In this document: positions 1 to 10,900 of the stretch, one piece after another
Layout: every line of letters starts with the position of its first letter
Numbering within the stretch: the stretch's first letter is position 1
From: Prorocentrum cordatum
Taxonomy: Eukaryota; Sar; Dinophyceae; Prorocentrales; Prorocentraceae
NCBI GenBank assembly: GCA_963575745.1
Contig: CAUYUJ010008113.1
Coordinates: 145,001-189,253, forward strand
Length of the DNA: 44,253 nucleotides
Reading direction: 5' to 3'
Translations under genes and position numbers: made by a program
Notes under the pieces: model-generated
What the model was told of the DNA's origin: nothing
The model's input: only the letters and a program-made list of their open reading frames with translations
Databases searched by the model: none

Positions 1-200
1 GAAGAGGAAGGCGAGGATGACGAGGGCGATCGGGGACGAGAATGACGAGGATGATGAGGACGACGAGGATGGCGAGGCTGACGAGGATGAGGAGGACGAG
101 GAGGAGGAGGAGGATGAAGATGAGGATGACGTGGATGATGAGGATGACGACGAGGATGATGAGGAGGGACGATGAAGAGGAGGATCGGGGAACAACGAAT
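1..200. repeat. GAG/GAT purine-rich microsatellite
   Basis: Imperfect trinucleotide tract of GAG, GAT and GAC on the plus strand. The open frame over it encodes Arg/Met or Glu/Asp runs and is compositional, not a gene. Confidence 0.9.
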
Positions 201-956
201 GACATCTGCATAAGCTTTTGGGAGTCCGCACGGATGTCTCAGATCGGCGCTGGAGCCATGAGTGGCGGATCAACACCAGATCGGATTTCAATAATCGTCA
301 TATCGATCTTTCGGCCTTCAGGACTCGAGGTAATGGTATATAGTTGCCCAGCGTGCCAACCGCTCGGAGTGGGCACGACACCACGTCGACAGGGTCCGCG
401 AGGTTGCTGCATTCCCACAGAAGCATCTCGAACAAGCTTGGTTTGTCCCACGACTGTTTTTCAACACGCACACACACGGCTCCCCATGCTCATGGCGGCA
501 ACATCTTTTCCGAACGGCGAAAGATAATCGCAGCGCCCACTGCGTCAACTATGATTAGCTCGCATCGTCGATAACAGGAGCGGTGTGTGACAACTTCCCC
601 GGCCACCCTGGAACCAGCTGAGGTTAGGTACCAGAGATTTTGGCTCAAGCCGCGTGCGCCGCCAGAGGTCCCAGCTTTGCCCAGCATGCCCGCTGTTCTG
701 GACAACGCCCTCGCCATCTTCAGCACGCTTACAGCCACCATCCCAACAAGCACCACCACTCTCACCAGCACTAGCCAGGCAAGCACCTTCTTTTTGACCT
801 GGACTGTTACGACTAAGCACGACCGAGGCAAGAACGACCACCGTCACCTTACTAGCACACCAAAGGCCAGCCTTCCCAGCCAGAGAGGCACCACTGTTTC
901 GATCTCGACCCCTCAGACTAGCACGGCAGAAAGTAGCACCCTGAGCCGCACATCCG
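201..956. other. unassigned, no gene seen
   Basis: Unique-looking sequence with short overlapping open frames in several phases and no recognisable domain. The only noteworthy string is a 13-nt match to the 3' end of the dinoflagellate spliced leader at 637-649. Confidence 0.5.
637..649 (+). other. possible spliced-leader 3'-end relic
   Basis: ATTTTGGCTCAAG equals the last 13 nt of the dinoflagellate spliced leader, including the terminal AAG. The upstream bases (CCAGAG) only loosely resemble the leader's 5' half (CCGTAGCC). A 13-mer can occur by chance; it is listed because a much better copy lies 1.3 kb downstream on the same strand. Confidence 0.3.
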
Positions 957-1314
957 ATGATAATTATGATGACGATGATGCTGGTGATGATAATGGTGAT
1001 GGTGATGATAATGGTCATGGTCAGGATCATGATGAGGAGGATGAGCATAGGGAATATGATGTTGATGCTGATGATGCTGATGATAATGGTGATGATGACG
1101 ATGGGTATGATGATGGTGATGATGATGGTGATGATGATGATGGTGTTGATGATGATGATGATGATGCTGATGCTGATGCTGCTGATGATGATGGTGCTGA
1201 TGATATTGCTGATGATGCTGATGATGATGCTGATGATGATGATGACGATGATGATGATGATGATGATGATGATGCTGATGATGATGATGATGATGAAGAA
1301 GATGATGAGGGTGA
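957..1314. repeat. GAT microsatellite
   Basis: About 360 bp of GAT repeats with interspersed GGT, GCT and GAC. It gives long poly-Asp, poly-Met, poly-His or poly-Ile open frames depending on phase and strand; none is a credible gene. Confidence 0.95.
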
Positions 1315-2353
1315 TGATTCTGATCAGCGAGGCACAGACACAGGGAGAAACAGTAAAGTGCAAGCAGCCACGCGGGGGCGTCGGCCACGGAGGAGGACAC
1401 CGCCTGCAGACGAAGGCCTCTCCGCCCAAGTCTCTGTACCTGCAGGCCCGGATAGATGGGTCTTGATCAGCTGGGGTGTCACCGTAGCTGTCGGCCGGGG
1501 GGCCGTTACTGCGACGCGCGCAGTCGCACCTGCTGGAAGGGCGATCGAAATGCCACATGCTGGGAGGAACCTGCTGCAAGGCCGAAACAGCAAACAGCAC
1601 CTGCTGGGAGGCGGCCGATCAACTTGGCAACTCTCCTGACCACTGCTGTGGCGGTACCTGCTACGAGGGCATACCCAGCAGGCGGGGGCCCCGGGGGTCT
1701 CACGGATTTCGGATGGTCACTTGCGCACGAGCAATACTTCTTTGGCCCTCTGGGGGCACCAGGCGTGTGAGTATCCTTCGAAGTCCATAATCCAATGCCC
1801 TGCGATGCCTAACACGACAGGGCGGGAGAAACAGCGTTTCCCCACCAGCCGTAACTTGTTTTGTCCTTGCCACAAACCATTACTAGCGCGACACAAGAGC
1901 AAAACATGGAGCTCTTGGACGAGGGCAACGCGGAGCAGCACCATGGAGATCACTTCCACGTCGATGTCCGTAGCCATTTTGGCTCAAAATCGCACGCATG
2001 CTGTAAGTCACATATCTACTCCACTCACAAAAAGTCCACACCAACTAGGTACACTTCAACCTCTGCGCACGTCATCGGCGCGTTTTGCAGCGATTCTTGG
2101 GCACCGGGCCGTGCCCGACGCGCAGGGAACGAAAGCAGGGGATAGCGCGGATACCGGCGCAGGCCCTTCATCCTTGTTCGTGGAGGCCGCTGGCACAGAG
2201 GCGTGGCGCTGCACCTCGCATCCTCGGCCGAGGTCGCCGGCGAGACACCAGTGAACTTGGTGCTCGCGGCCCAGGAGAAGACCGTCCTGGCGGGGCTTTC
2301 CCGTTCGTGTGCACCCTGAGGATGGACGACATTTGCAGCTGGAGCTCGGGGGC
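1315..2353. other. unassigned, contains spliced-leader relic
   Basis: No recognisable domain in any frame. A dinoflagellate spliced-leader sequence sits at 1967-1987, so a degraded retrocopy of a trans-spliced mRNA may begin here. I do not recognise a product downstream; a frame open to about 2254 on the plus strand is the only candidate. Confidence 0.4.
1967..1987 (+). other. dinoflagellate spliced-leader relic
   Basis: TCCGTAGCC at 1967-1975 followed by ATTTTGGCTCAA matches the first 21 of the 22 nt of the dinoflagellate spliced leader; the final G is replaced by A. No 5' splice site (GT) follows directly, so this is not an intact SL RNA gene. In dinoflagellates every nuclear mRNA receives this leader by trans-splicing, and genomic relics arise when processed mRNAs are reverse transcribed and reinserted. 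The inference is that 1967 marks the 5' end of such an insertion. No poly(A) tract is visible downstream. Confidence 0.85.
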
Positions 2354-2509
2354 CTGTCTTTCTTTAGATTCAGGCGAGTTTATTTGCACGGCTTTCGCCC
2401 CCCCCTCCCCCCTCGCCCCTGTTCAGTCGAATACGAGCATGCAAGTACCTTTCGACTTGCGTGATTTCCGCACGTCAAGGCGTTTGCGGCTTGCTTCAGG
2501 CTCAGGCTT
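2354..2509 (+). repeat. dispersed repeat, copy 1 (inverted partner 4786-4943)
   Basis: About 155 bp that reappears in reverse complement at 4786-4943. The shared core includes CGACTTGCGTGATTTCCGCA and the flanking C-rich tract (CCCCTCGCCCCT). By eye about 80-85% of bases agree. It may be a non-autonomous transposon copy or one end of a 2.6-kb foldback structure. Confidence 0.85.
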
Positions 2510-2676
2510 CACCCTCACAACCGGCGAGGACAGCCAGCATCACGGCCAGGGCCGTCGGGCTGACGTACGACCTGCCTTTTTCCGTCCTCTGGGGAAAGAT
2601 GCTATTTAGCGCGTGCGTGGACAATGTTTTCGATTCCGTAAAAGAAGTGATGATGCTGTGCGCGGTCTCGATCTCG

Positions 2677-2726
2677 AGGCACAGGAATTTCCTGTGCCTT
2701 TGAAGACCTTCCTGTCAGGAAGGTCT
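2677..2726. repeat. two adjacent short hairpins
   Basis: AGGCACAGGAA/TTCCTGTGCCT (2677-2699) is followed after 4 bases by AGACCTTCCTG/CAGGAAGGTCT (2704-2726). Both have near-perfect 11-bp arms with a 1-base loop. Function unknown; tandem stem-loops could act in RNA or be remnants of foldback DNA. Confidence 0.85.
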
Positions 2727-3221
2727 CCAAAGACGGCGTTCTCGAAGGGAGAACACAGACGGCATGACCCCTCTGCTGCAGGAAGCCAAGAGGTGGGGTG
2801 GCCAACGCTGTAGCATGCAGAGGCACCGATCCCGCCGAAGGTGAGTGGAAGGTTTCCTAGCGACGTCGATACAGTGGTCCCTCCCACCGGCGAAGACAAG
2901 GATGTGCCGATCGGGGGCCTCGTCGAGTCCACCCATGCCGACTTCCGGGACGGCGACACCTTGGTTTCAGACACCAGTGGGGCGTGGAGCTGAGTTCGAA
3001 TTGCGTGGGTGTGTGCCCCACTTGTGCAGGAAGGCGTGCGCGTGAGCGCCTTGGTCCTTCCAGAGAGCGACGACGGTGGCACCTCCACGTCGATGACACG
3101 CGCACGATTCAGAGCATCGCTGCAAGCGCCCGAGCCTCGTCTCGAGTGCCCAGACTGAGAAACGACCCCCTCGTGTTGGCATGCTGGAAGGAGGTCCTGG
3201 GGGAAGCGGGTCATGGGCCGC

Positions 3222-3293
3222 GGGGCCCTCCCCAGGACCAGCTTCGCATCTTGCGTTGTCCCTTGGACGGTGCTGCGTCCTGGGGAGGGCCCC
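3222..3293. repeat. 17-bp perfect inverted repeat
   Basis: GGGGCCCTCCCCAGGAC at 3222-3238 pairs exactly with GTCCTGGGGAGGGCCCC at 3277-3293 across a 38-base loop. It lies in a cluster of hairpins between the two inverted copies of the dispersed repeat. Confidence 0.9.
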
Positions 3294-3426
3294 TGGAGGC
3301 TACAAAACGGCGACACTGTTTGGGAGCATGTTCCTTCAGGACCCGTTTCTCCACGGCGATTCGAGAGATGGGGGGCAATCCAGGCCGCTTCATTCGGGGC
3401 CGGAATAGAAAGGGCAGGAGAATCGT

Positions 3427-3456
3427 GCCGCATCGCCGATGCATCGGCGATGCGGC
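3427..3456. repeat. 30-bp perfect palindrome
   Basis: GCCGCATCGCCGATG followed immediately by its exact reverse complement CATCGGCGATGCGGC. There is no loop, so it is a true palindrome and possibly cruciform-forming. Confidence 0.95.
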
Positions 3457-3839
3457 TCGATCTGGAGCCCGGTAGCGTCCAGACCTCGCCAGCTCCAGCG
3501 GGAAAAGGCAATGTCATGAGCGAAAGAAGGACGTACGATGACGTTTGTCCTGGATTCAACGCGAGTGCAGTGCAAAAGGCGTGCTGCTAGCACGGCCCTC
3601 TGGGGCCTTAGAGGCAAATATAGTTGCAGAGGTGTGGGAGCGCAGCTGCAAGCCCACCATTCTCTCCCGCCTGTGCCGAGCTGTGTATGCAGCTGTCTTG
3701 CCAGAAACTGAATTCAGACCGATCTTCACATTGTGCTCGAAGCAACGCCGATGGATCTCAAACGCGTGCACCACTGGAGTTCCTAAGCGACGCTGCTGCA
3801 ACAAACTCAAGCGACGTTGGTTTCGAAAGCACGCTTGGC

Positions 3840-3935
3840 GCGAACGTTCGCATCGTGAGGCAGGTCTCGCAGACTGGGTGGCCGCATGCGAACGTTCGCA
3901 TCTTGAGGCTGGTCTGGCGGACTGGGGGGCCGTAT
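3840..3935. repeat. two 48-bp tandem units with palindromic core
   Basis: Units 3840-3887 and 3888-3935 differ at only a few bases. Each starts with the 12-bp palindrome GCGAACGTTCGC. Confidence 0.85.
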
Positions 3936-4084
3936 TCACTTGCGTGGTTGAGTGCGCAATTGCTGATTACTATCGTTCGTTAGCTCCCTCGAGAAGGACT
4001 GCAGAGAACGTCTCGGCCCACGGCCGCAGAATTCTCCTGGGTGCGCCGACGTCTTGTTCTGTTGACGTCTCCGGTTTGGGGGCC

Positions 4085-4190
4085 TGAGTCGACGGCAGGA
4101 GGAGGGGAGGAGGAGGAGGAGTAGGAGGAGGAGGACGAGGACGAGGAGGGAGGAGGCAGGAGGAGGACGAGGAGGAGGAGGATCGGACTT
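4085..4190. repeat. GGA microsatellite
   Basis: GAG/GGA-rich purine tract interrupted by GAC; its open frames encode Ser, Pro or Leu runs on the minus strand and are not genes. Confidence 0.9.
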
Positions 4191-4667
4191 CGGCACGCAT
4201 ACTTCACGCCTTTGCGATCTACCATCCTGCTCACTGCCTCGCTGCCTTTCGTCTCCACCGCTGCGTGCCGAGGTCACTGCAGCAATGTCTGGCCACATGG
4301 CCCGAGTCGGCTTATATAACTACGCGCGCCTCTTTGCCGCACAGACGCCAAGATCCCGGCCAGCGAAGTTCGCCTGACGTCGAAAGCAGGACAAGAAAGC
4401 GCGCGCCAGGCGGCCTGGGCCAGCCCCCGCCGCACTGCGACGCCTTCCGCATCCTCGACGCCGCCACCCCCGTCAAGGGTGCCGCGCGGCCGCGCCCGGG
4501 GGGCCCGGCCCCCACGGGACGGGGTCGGGGAGGTGCTGCAGGCAGAGGGGCCCTTTTTTTGTTGGACGCTGGCAAGTTTACGGTAGGTTCGCGCCGTGTC
4601 GACCGGCGGAGACCCCGCCGCGGGCGTTCCATGTTGAACGTAGGCGGCGGCCCAGAATCGGTCGTTG

Positions 4668-4706
4668 TTGAACGATCGGACGTTGCGGAAGCGGCCGATC
4701 GTTCAA
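4668..4706. repeat. 12-bp inverted repeat
   Basis: TTGAACGATCGG (4668-4679) pairs exactly with CCGATCGTTCAA (4695-4706). A further TTCAACGATC follows, giving a second partial pairing option. Confidence 0.85.
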
Positions 4707-4785
4707 GGTTCAACGATCCCCGCTGTGTCAGGAGCCAACGCCGGGGTCGACACGACACGAACTTGCCGTACTTGTATGGACGGAG

Positions 4786-4943
4786 GGGCTGAACCTGAAG
4801 CAAGCAGCAAACGACTTGACGTGCGGAAATCACGCAAGTCGAAAGGTACTTGCACGCTCGCGTTCGATTGAAGAGGGGCGAGGGGGGGGGGGGGGCGAAC
4901 GCCATGCAAGTAAACTTGCTTAAAACAAAAGAAAAACAGGCTC
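4786..4943 (-). repeat. dispersed repeat, copy 2 (inverted)
   Basis: Reverse-complement partner of 2354-2509, with the same C/G-rich tract (a longer G run here, around 4877-4890) and the same segment around GTGCGGAAATCACGCAAGTC. Confidence 0.85.
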
Positions 4944-6119
4944 AGGCGGGAGGCCTGGGGCACAGTGCGGGCGGGGCATGGGCTCCAGAGAGGCCGCGCG
5001 GGCCAGGCATGGGGGATTGGGGGGGTGAGGTCGGGAGGGGCACCTGCAGGGCGGGGACACGATCGGGCCGAGGTATGAGATTGAGGTCGGTTCGGGGAGG
5101 GTACCCTGATGTTCTTCCGTGTTTTTGGGACTGGGGGAGGGCACTCTCGAGTGATTTCACGGTTTGAGGTGTTTTGGCCGGAAGAGGCTCTCATGTTCTG
5201 GAAGGACGTTCTTCTTTCCGATAGGTCCGACCGTGCAGGCTCTGGGAGAGGAGCCAATGTATTCCCCCTGCCGCTGGCCCGGGTTTGAGGGAACCACCAA
5301 GCGGGGCTGCCAGGCGTCGCGGCAGGGCCCTGGCAGCCCCAGGTTGGTGCTTACCTGGGCGGGTGCTGGGGGAGTTTTGCGGAGGCAGTGGGGCTTGCGG
5401 GGAGGGGAGGAGGCGAGGCAGGGGAGTAGAGAGGATGGGCTCAAATGGGGACGGCAGGTTCGAGGTTCGAGGTTCGAGGTTTTCGGACGTTGCCCTCGGT
5501 TCGCGGCGAATTTTCAGACTCAGGATGCCTTCCATCGGCTGCGCCTCGCCGAGAGCGTTCTGGGGGTGCCCGAATCGTCCCGAACGGCCGCTAGAGAGCC
5601 GAGTTATGACCCGGAAGCCAGGGTCAAGGTTAGAGGGGGGGATAACCTCAGGGGGTGCGCATCGACCCCCAATCGCCAGTTCAGCGCCGACAGTGGCCGA
5701 TAACCCACCCCGCCCAGGAACGTGCGAGTTCGCTATCGAGGCTTTTAGCCGATCTATCGTTGATGTATCGCCGATCCCAGCTCGACGCTTCCCCCCCCCC
5801 TGACGTTCCCCCTGAGGAGGGGTAATTAGGAGAACGATCGAGGAGATACGGGGAGAGGCTTTAGGTAATTTCGGTTTTCCGGGGGCGCTGGCCGAGCCTT
5901 TTGGGGCCATCAAGCAAGCAGTCAGGACAACGGTACAGGATGATAATTGGGCTGGCCCAGGAGAAGAGGTCGAGACCTCCCGGGATCCACCTTGTGGAAA
6001 AACCACGACGTCGGGTAGGAGGAGGATCGAGGAAGATCACGGATCGAGGACCCAGGATCGAGATCGAGGATCGAGGATCGAGGAGGATCGACGTCTGTTC
6101 ATGTTGTTGTTGTTGAACA
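4944..6119. other. unassigned, no gene seen
   Basis: GC-rich sequence without a recognisable domain. It holds short local repeats only: TTCGAGG three times near 5458-5480 and GGATCGAGGA-type units near 6025-6092. Confidence 0.5.
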
Positions 6120-6720
6120 TTATTACTTCTAAAGAATAATTATTGTTGGGACCCCTGGTGCGCGACCCCCCTCCAAAACCTAGGCCGCAGCTACATTTTC
6201 ATCATTTTTTAGCGAAAGCTTCAGAAAAGTGAATTATTACCGGATCCGGTTGTTTTGTTGTACTCCGTTTTCCCTTGCAAAAAACACTATAAAATGAAAA
6301 TTCTTGTTCTTACTTGATCAAATTGCAAGAATCCCTTGCAAAAAATAAGGTAAAGTGGACATTCGTGCGCGCAAGACGAAATCCTTCCAAAACCTTAGGT
6401 TTCGTAACGATTTTAACATAAAAACATCAAAAACCCAATGGTTTTTTAAGAAAAAAATGTCAAAATGTTCTTCCGCGCGCTCTTGCGGATTCGTAGGAAA
6501 ACCAACACTTTTTAAACAATTCTGTCAAACGGGCTTTTGCGAGCAACTTTTTCGAACTTCTGCGACAACGTTTGCGCACCTGCCAGGGCCATCATCCCTG
6601 TCAAATAATACCATGCGGGACACATTCGTTTTTTCTTCGCGCGCGCACGCCGAAATCTCCAAAAATCATTGGGTTTTTAAGAATTTTAGCACCGCGCATC
6701 ATAAAATCACACGAATCGCA
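6120..6720. other. AT-rich island with internal diverged repeats
   Basis: About 600 bp clearly richer in A and T than its flanks, with many A and T runs. Internal segments recur: ACATTCGT plus GCGCGC plus CGAAATC plus CCAAAA at 6358-6394 and 6621-6668, and an ATTGGGTTTTTAAGAA-like string on both sides. No coding signal is recognised. A transposon remnant or organelle-derived insert are both possible; nothing identifies it. Confidence 0.6.
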
Positions 6721-6737
6721 CCGTAGCTCTCCTCTGG

Positions 6738-6812
6738 CTCTCTGTCTTGCTCTCTCTCTCTCTCTCTCTCTGTCTCTCTGTCTTGCTCTCTCTCTCTCTC
6801 TGTCTTGCTCTC
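6738..6812. repeat. TC microsatellite
   Basis: CT dinucleotide runs interrupted by GTCTTG. Confidence 0.95.
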
Positions 6813-7097
6813 ATATCATGCGCAACAAATGCACGATGCGGGGCACATGCGGGGCCCAAACAAGTGATTAACCTCTGCGGGTGTGTACTCCACGCCAGTG
6901 TAGTATCCACGATCGTCCGCGCGCCACGAAGTGAAGTGTCCTGACGTCATAGGGCGGGAAGCTGGGTGTGGGTGGTTCCCGAGAGTCGTGTGGATGTTTG
7001 GTAGAGCTTGCATTGCCCCCCCACGAAGTGGGGGTATTGGCTGGCGTCGCATGAAAACCCTGGCACTGGGGAGAACACTGAGCGTTCGGGTAAAATG

Positions 7098-7154
<57 letters not shown>

Positions 7155-7155
7155 G
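7098..7155. repeat. TTG microsatellite
   Basis: About 19 perfect GTT units. The minus-strand frames over it give poly-Gln, poly-Asn or poly-Thr. Confidence 0.95.
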
Positions 7156-7239
7156 GAAAAGGCGCGCGTGGGAGCCCCGGCCGCCCCCCCCCCCCCCCAG
7201 CAACCGAGCAACCGAGCAACCCTCTCTGGGGGTCTCCTG

Positions 7240-7920
7240 GGGGCGCCAAGGATTCCCTAATAGGATTTCCTATGAATTTTATAGGCTCCCATCGGAATTC
7301 TATAACCTCCCCAGGAATTCTATAGGCCGCCACCGGAATTCTATAGGCCTCCATAGGAATTCTACAGGCCACCATGGGAATTCTACAGGCCTCCATAGGA
7401 AATTCGATGGGCCTCCATAGGAATTCTATAGGCCTCCATAGGAATTCTATATAAGCACCCGTACGAATTTGATCGGCCTCCATAAGAATTTTATAGGCCT
7501 CGATCGGAATTCTATAGGCCTCCGTAGGAATTCTATAGCCCCCCCGTAGGACTTCTATAGGCCCCCATAGGAATTCTATAGGTCTCCATCGAAATTCTAT
7601 AGGCCTCCATAGGAATTCTATAGGCATCCATCGGAATTCTATATAGGTCCCTTGTGGGAATTTTATTTGCCTCCATACGAATTCCATAGGCCTCCATAGG
7701 AGTTCTATAGGCCTCCATAGGAATTCTATAGGCACCCATACACATTCCATAGGCGTCCATAGGAATTCTATAGGCCCCCATAGGAATTATATAGGCCTCC
7801 ATGGGGATTCTATCTAGGCCTCCATCGGAATTCTATAGCCCTCCATACGAATTCTATTTAGGCCTCCATCGGAATTCTAAAGGCCTCCATCGGAACTCTA
7901 TAGGCCCCCATCGGAATTGC
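7240..7920. repeat. 21-bp minisatellite, about 31 units
   Basis: Unit is ATAGGCCTCCATAGGAATTC plus T, with point differences and a few length variants. The period is a multiple of three, so minus-strand frames stay open and encode heptapeptide-like repeats (such as EAYRIPM or RPIEFLW). The array directly abuts the 3' side of the minus-strand retroelement and extends its open frame by chance. Confidence 0.95.
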
Positions 7921-10900
7921 GTGCGTGTTTTTCTTGACGCCGCTCGTGAGCCCAGGGGCCGCGAAAAACAGCCCTGGGTCCCAGGGCCGCGAAAAACCGC
8001 GACGACGAAGACGAGGAGGAAGAGGGGGAGGAGGAAGAGGAGGTAGGTAGGTAAGACGCAGGCTGGGACGCTGGGTCGTGCTCTGTGTGTCTCGACGCGT
8101 GTGGGCGTGCTATGACTTTGCATAGGCTCTGGGGCCACACATGGGCCCCCAGAGTGAGAGGCTACTCTGGCCACAAGATGGCAGAGAAATTCCAGGGAGC
8201 GCGCCGTCTGCGCTTGATCTCCCTGGCGGCCTCTCTGTTGCGACGAATTCTCTCCAACTGCTCTGCAGTGAGCAGGGGGGGGGGCGGAGGAGGGGCAGCT
8301 AGGGCGTCTGACCTGGCGGCTGCCGCTGGCCGGCTCCTCACGTCCGTGGCGGCTTCGGCCGCCTCGATGACCGCGGCAGCCTGGGACGGGCGGTCCTCGG
8401 GGGCCCCGGGCGGGAAAAGCTCCAGAGGCTCGGGGGGGGCAGCGGAGGCGCCAGAGGAAGGGGAGGAGCGCGGAGGCTTCGCTGGTCTCCCTGGGTGGAG
8501 CCCAACGCCAAGCTTCAGGGTTCACTCTGTGTTTTGTACCCTTCTTGCCGGCGTAGTCTGGGGCCTCCCAGAAGCACTCCTCGTCGGACCACGGTACAAA
8601 GAATTCTCGGATGCGGGAGTCGTTGTGATCCTGCGTGGACTGTGGTAGCATGTCTGATGGCTCGTCCATTCCATTGTGATATGCGTCCATGATGCTGTCG
8701 TGCATGGCCTGTGCTATGGCCTTGCACATTGATGGTGGGTACGTTTTTTTGCTGCTCGTTTTGAATGTCCCGTCCTCGTGTTTGCCCTGCAGTACTGCAT
8801 GGGCATTGGGGCCGTGATTGCACCTGCCGTTGTTGTTGGCCTTCAGGAGGCCATACATGGTCGGGAGTCGGAGCGCAAGGATCCTGGTCGGAGCTTTGCC
8901 GTGTAGTCGTGGGTCCTCTGTTCTGTGGGTGCACTGGTCGAACTGGATGGTGCTGACCAGGGGGCAGCTTTCCAGCGCTCGGAGGGGCATCCAGTGAAAG
9001 CTTGAGGGCGCCTCGGGTCTCCAAGGCGCTGGTGGTGGGTGCTCCATCCAGCCGCTAGTGCCTGCACGTACGTGCTCGGCCAAGAGCTGTGCTATGGTGA
9101 AGAGTAACATGTTGCCTACCCTGAGTTGTTCACGCTGCGCCTGTGTGCACCACGGCACTCCCCACATGTGGCTGTGAGTGCGTAGGGGTGGGGGCCCGTC
9201 AGGGTTCCAGCGAGCTGCGCTCCAGGTCTCACATGGCGGTCCTCCGCCTGTGACCCATACGCGGTGGCTTCGGATGTGCTCCGTCCACTCGGCGATGGTG
9301 GAGGCACGCGTAAGGTCCCCAAGCATATGGTGTATAGCAATATCCAGGGAAAGCACTGTGATAGTTAGCTCCACTCCATGTGTCATGGCATCGATGTGAT
9401 ATTGTATGTCGCCGTGTCGTCGCCTCCCACAAAATAGATTAAGTATAAAGACCTCCGCACGCGTAATACGGTATGGGAGCGGAGTGACGGCGAGGCCCGT
9501 AAAGTCGTTGGGACGGAAGATGTAGTATCGGTCTTCATAATGTATAGGGTTGGGGTCGGAGCCGTCAGGGTGGGGAGGTGGGGCGTCCTGCCAAGCTAGT
9601 TGGAGAGCTGGTAGGGCCTCCTGAGGGTACTCATACCGGGCTTCTCTGAGAACCTTCCTAGCCTCCTCCTCCGTTAGGTGTGAGAAAACCCAAGTGGCTT
9701 CCCAGATCATCCCATTGATGCCTACCGTCGCTGGGTATGCTGACCTCCATCGTCCCAGGCCCGCCTTACGGCGGGCTTCACAGAGTTGTCTGTCGTGCTG
9801 TGCTGCTTGCTGAGCTTGTGACGCTGTAAGAGTGGTCCCTCTGCACCCGTAAGAGAGTGCGCACCTGGCAGAGTCGAATGCTAGATGGTCCCGCACTTGC
9901 CGTCGTGATGCGAAATCTGTAGCACACGCCATGCATTGTGTACCCTCACCGAGGAAGCGCTCGATCTGCGAAACAAGACTGAAGTGCATGCGGACGATGT
10001 GCTGACGCAGCGCCTTGGGTCTCGGGAAGTGAACCTGACACCAGGGGCATTCAAGCTGCGTGATCCTCCCGTTGTTCTGCCTCAGCGGGTGGTGGGGGTG
10101 GGTGATGGGTAGCGGGAAGCCGCAAGGCATCGTGATGGCAAAGAAGTCTTTTTCTGCTTTGTCCGCTAAAGCTGACTGTGCGTCTGCGTGCGCAGCGTTG
10201 GCCAGTGCCTCGCGCAGGAGGCTCTTCCATGCACGAGCCGATCGAAAAACGAGCTTCTCCCAAGCACCAAAATCTACCACAGGGTCTGGGTAGTCGTGTA
10301 GTTGTTCGCATACCTTGCGCATCCAAGCTAGGTCCTCCAAAACGTGGTGAAGCCAGGAGGTTTTGGTCGTCCCGGGGTTGTCCTGAGCGGCCCGATAGGC
10401 CATCGCGAGCAGCCCTCGGAGGATGTCGGACCCATGGTGGATAACTCTACCCAGAAATCTGAGCCTATGTACTCTCAACTGCACATTCAGATCGCAGCGA
10501 GTGACTGTAGCCAGCACAACGGCGTCGGTACTAGCAGTGTCGTCATAGCTGAACAGTCCGCTGGCAGCCCGGTACTTGCGCAGCAGTGCATGGCGTAGCT
10601 TAGCATAGGCTCCAGTTTCGATGTTGCGCCAGGTCCCCGAATTAAACAACATGGAGGAGGTAATAAGTGAGTCAATGAACCTCATCTTCACTGCACCGGC
10701 GTCTTCATCTTGAGGTAGGGCCCGAAATACTTTGCGCACGAGTGTTCTGGAGGACTGTGCCACCCCAACAATACGTTTGGCGACCTCGGGACCCAGCGCG
10801 CACCTTTCGTCCAAGGAAGAGGAGGAGGAGGAGGGAGGAGGACTGTCTTGGGATCTCGTGGTTCCTTTTCTCTTATTTCTTGGGGCCGCCCGCGGGCGCA

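Noticed and set aside
957-1400. Long poly-Asp, poly-His and poly-Met open frames
   Set aside because: They are translations of the GAT microsatellite in different phases and strands.
1967-2100. Functional SL RNA gene
   Set aside because: The leader is not followed by a GT donor and no SL RNA-like structure or Sm site was recognised.
7533-7802. Heptapeptide-repeat protein on the minus strand
   Set aside because: The 21-bp minisatellite has a period divisible by three, which keeps frames open; no start context or non-repeat domain supports a gene.
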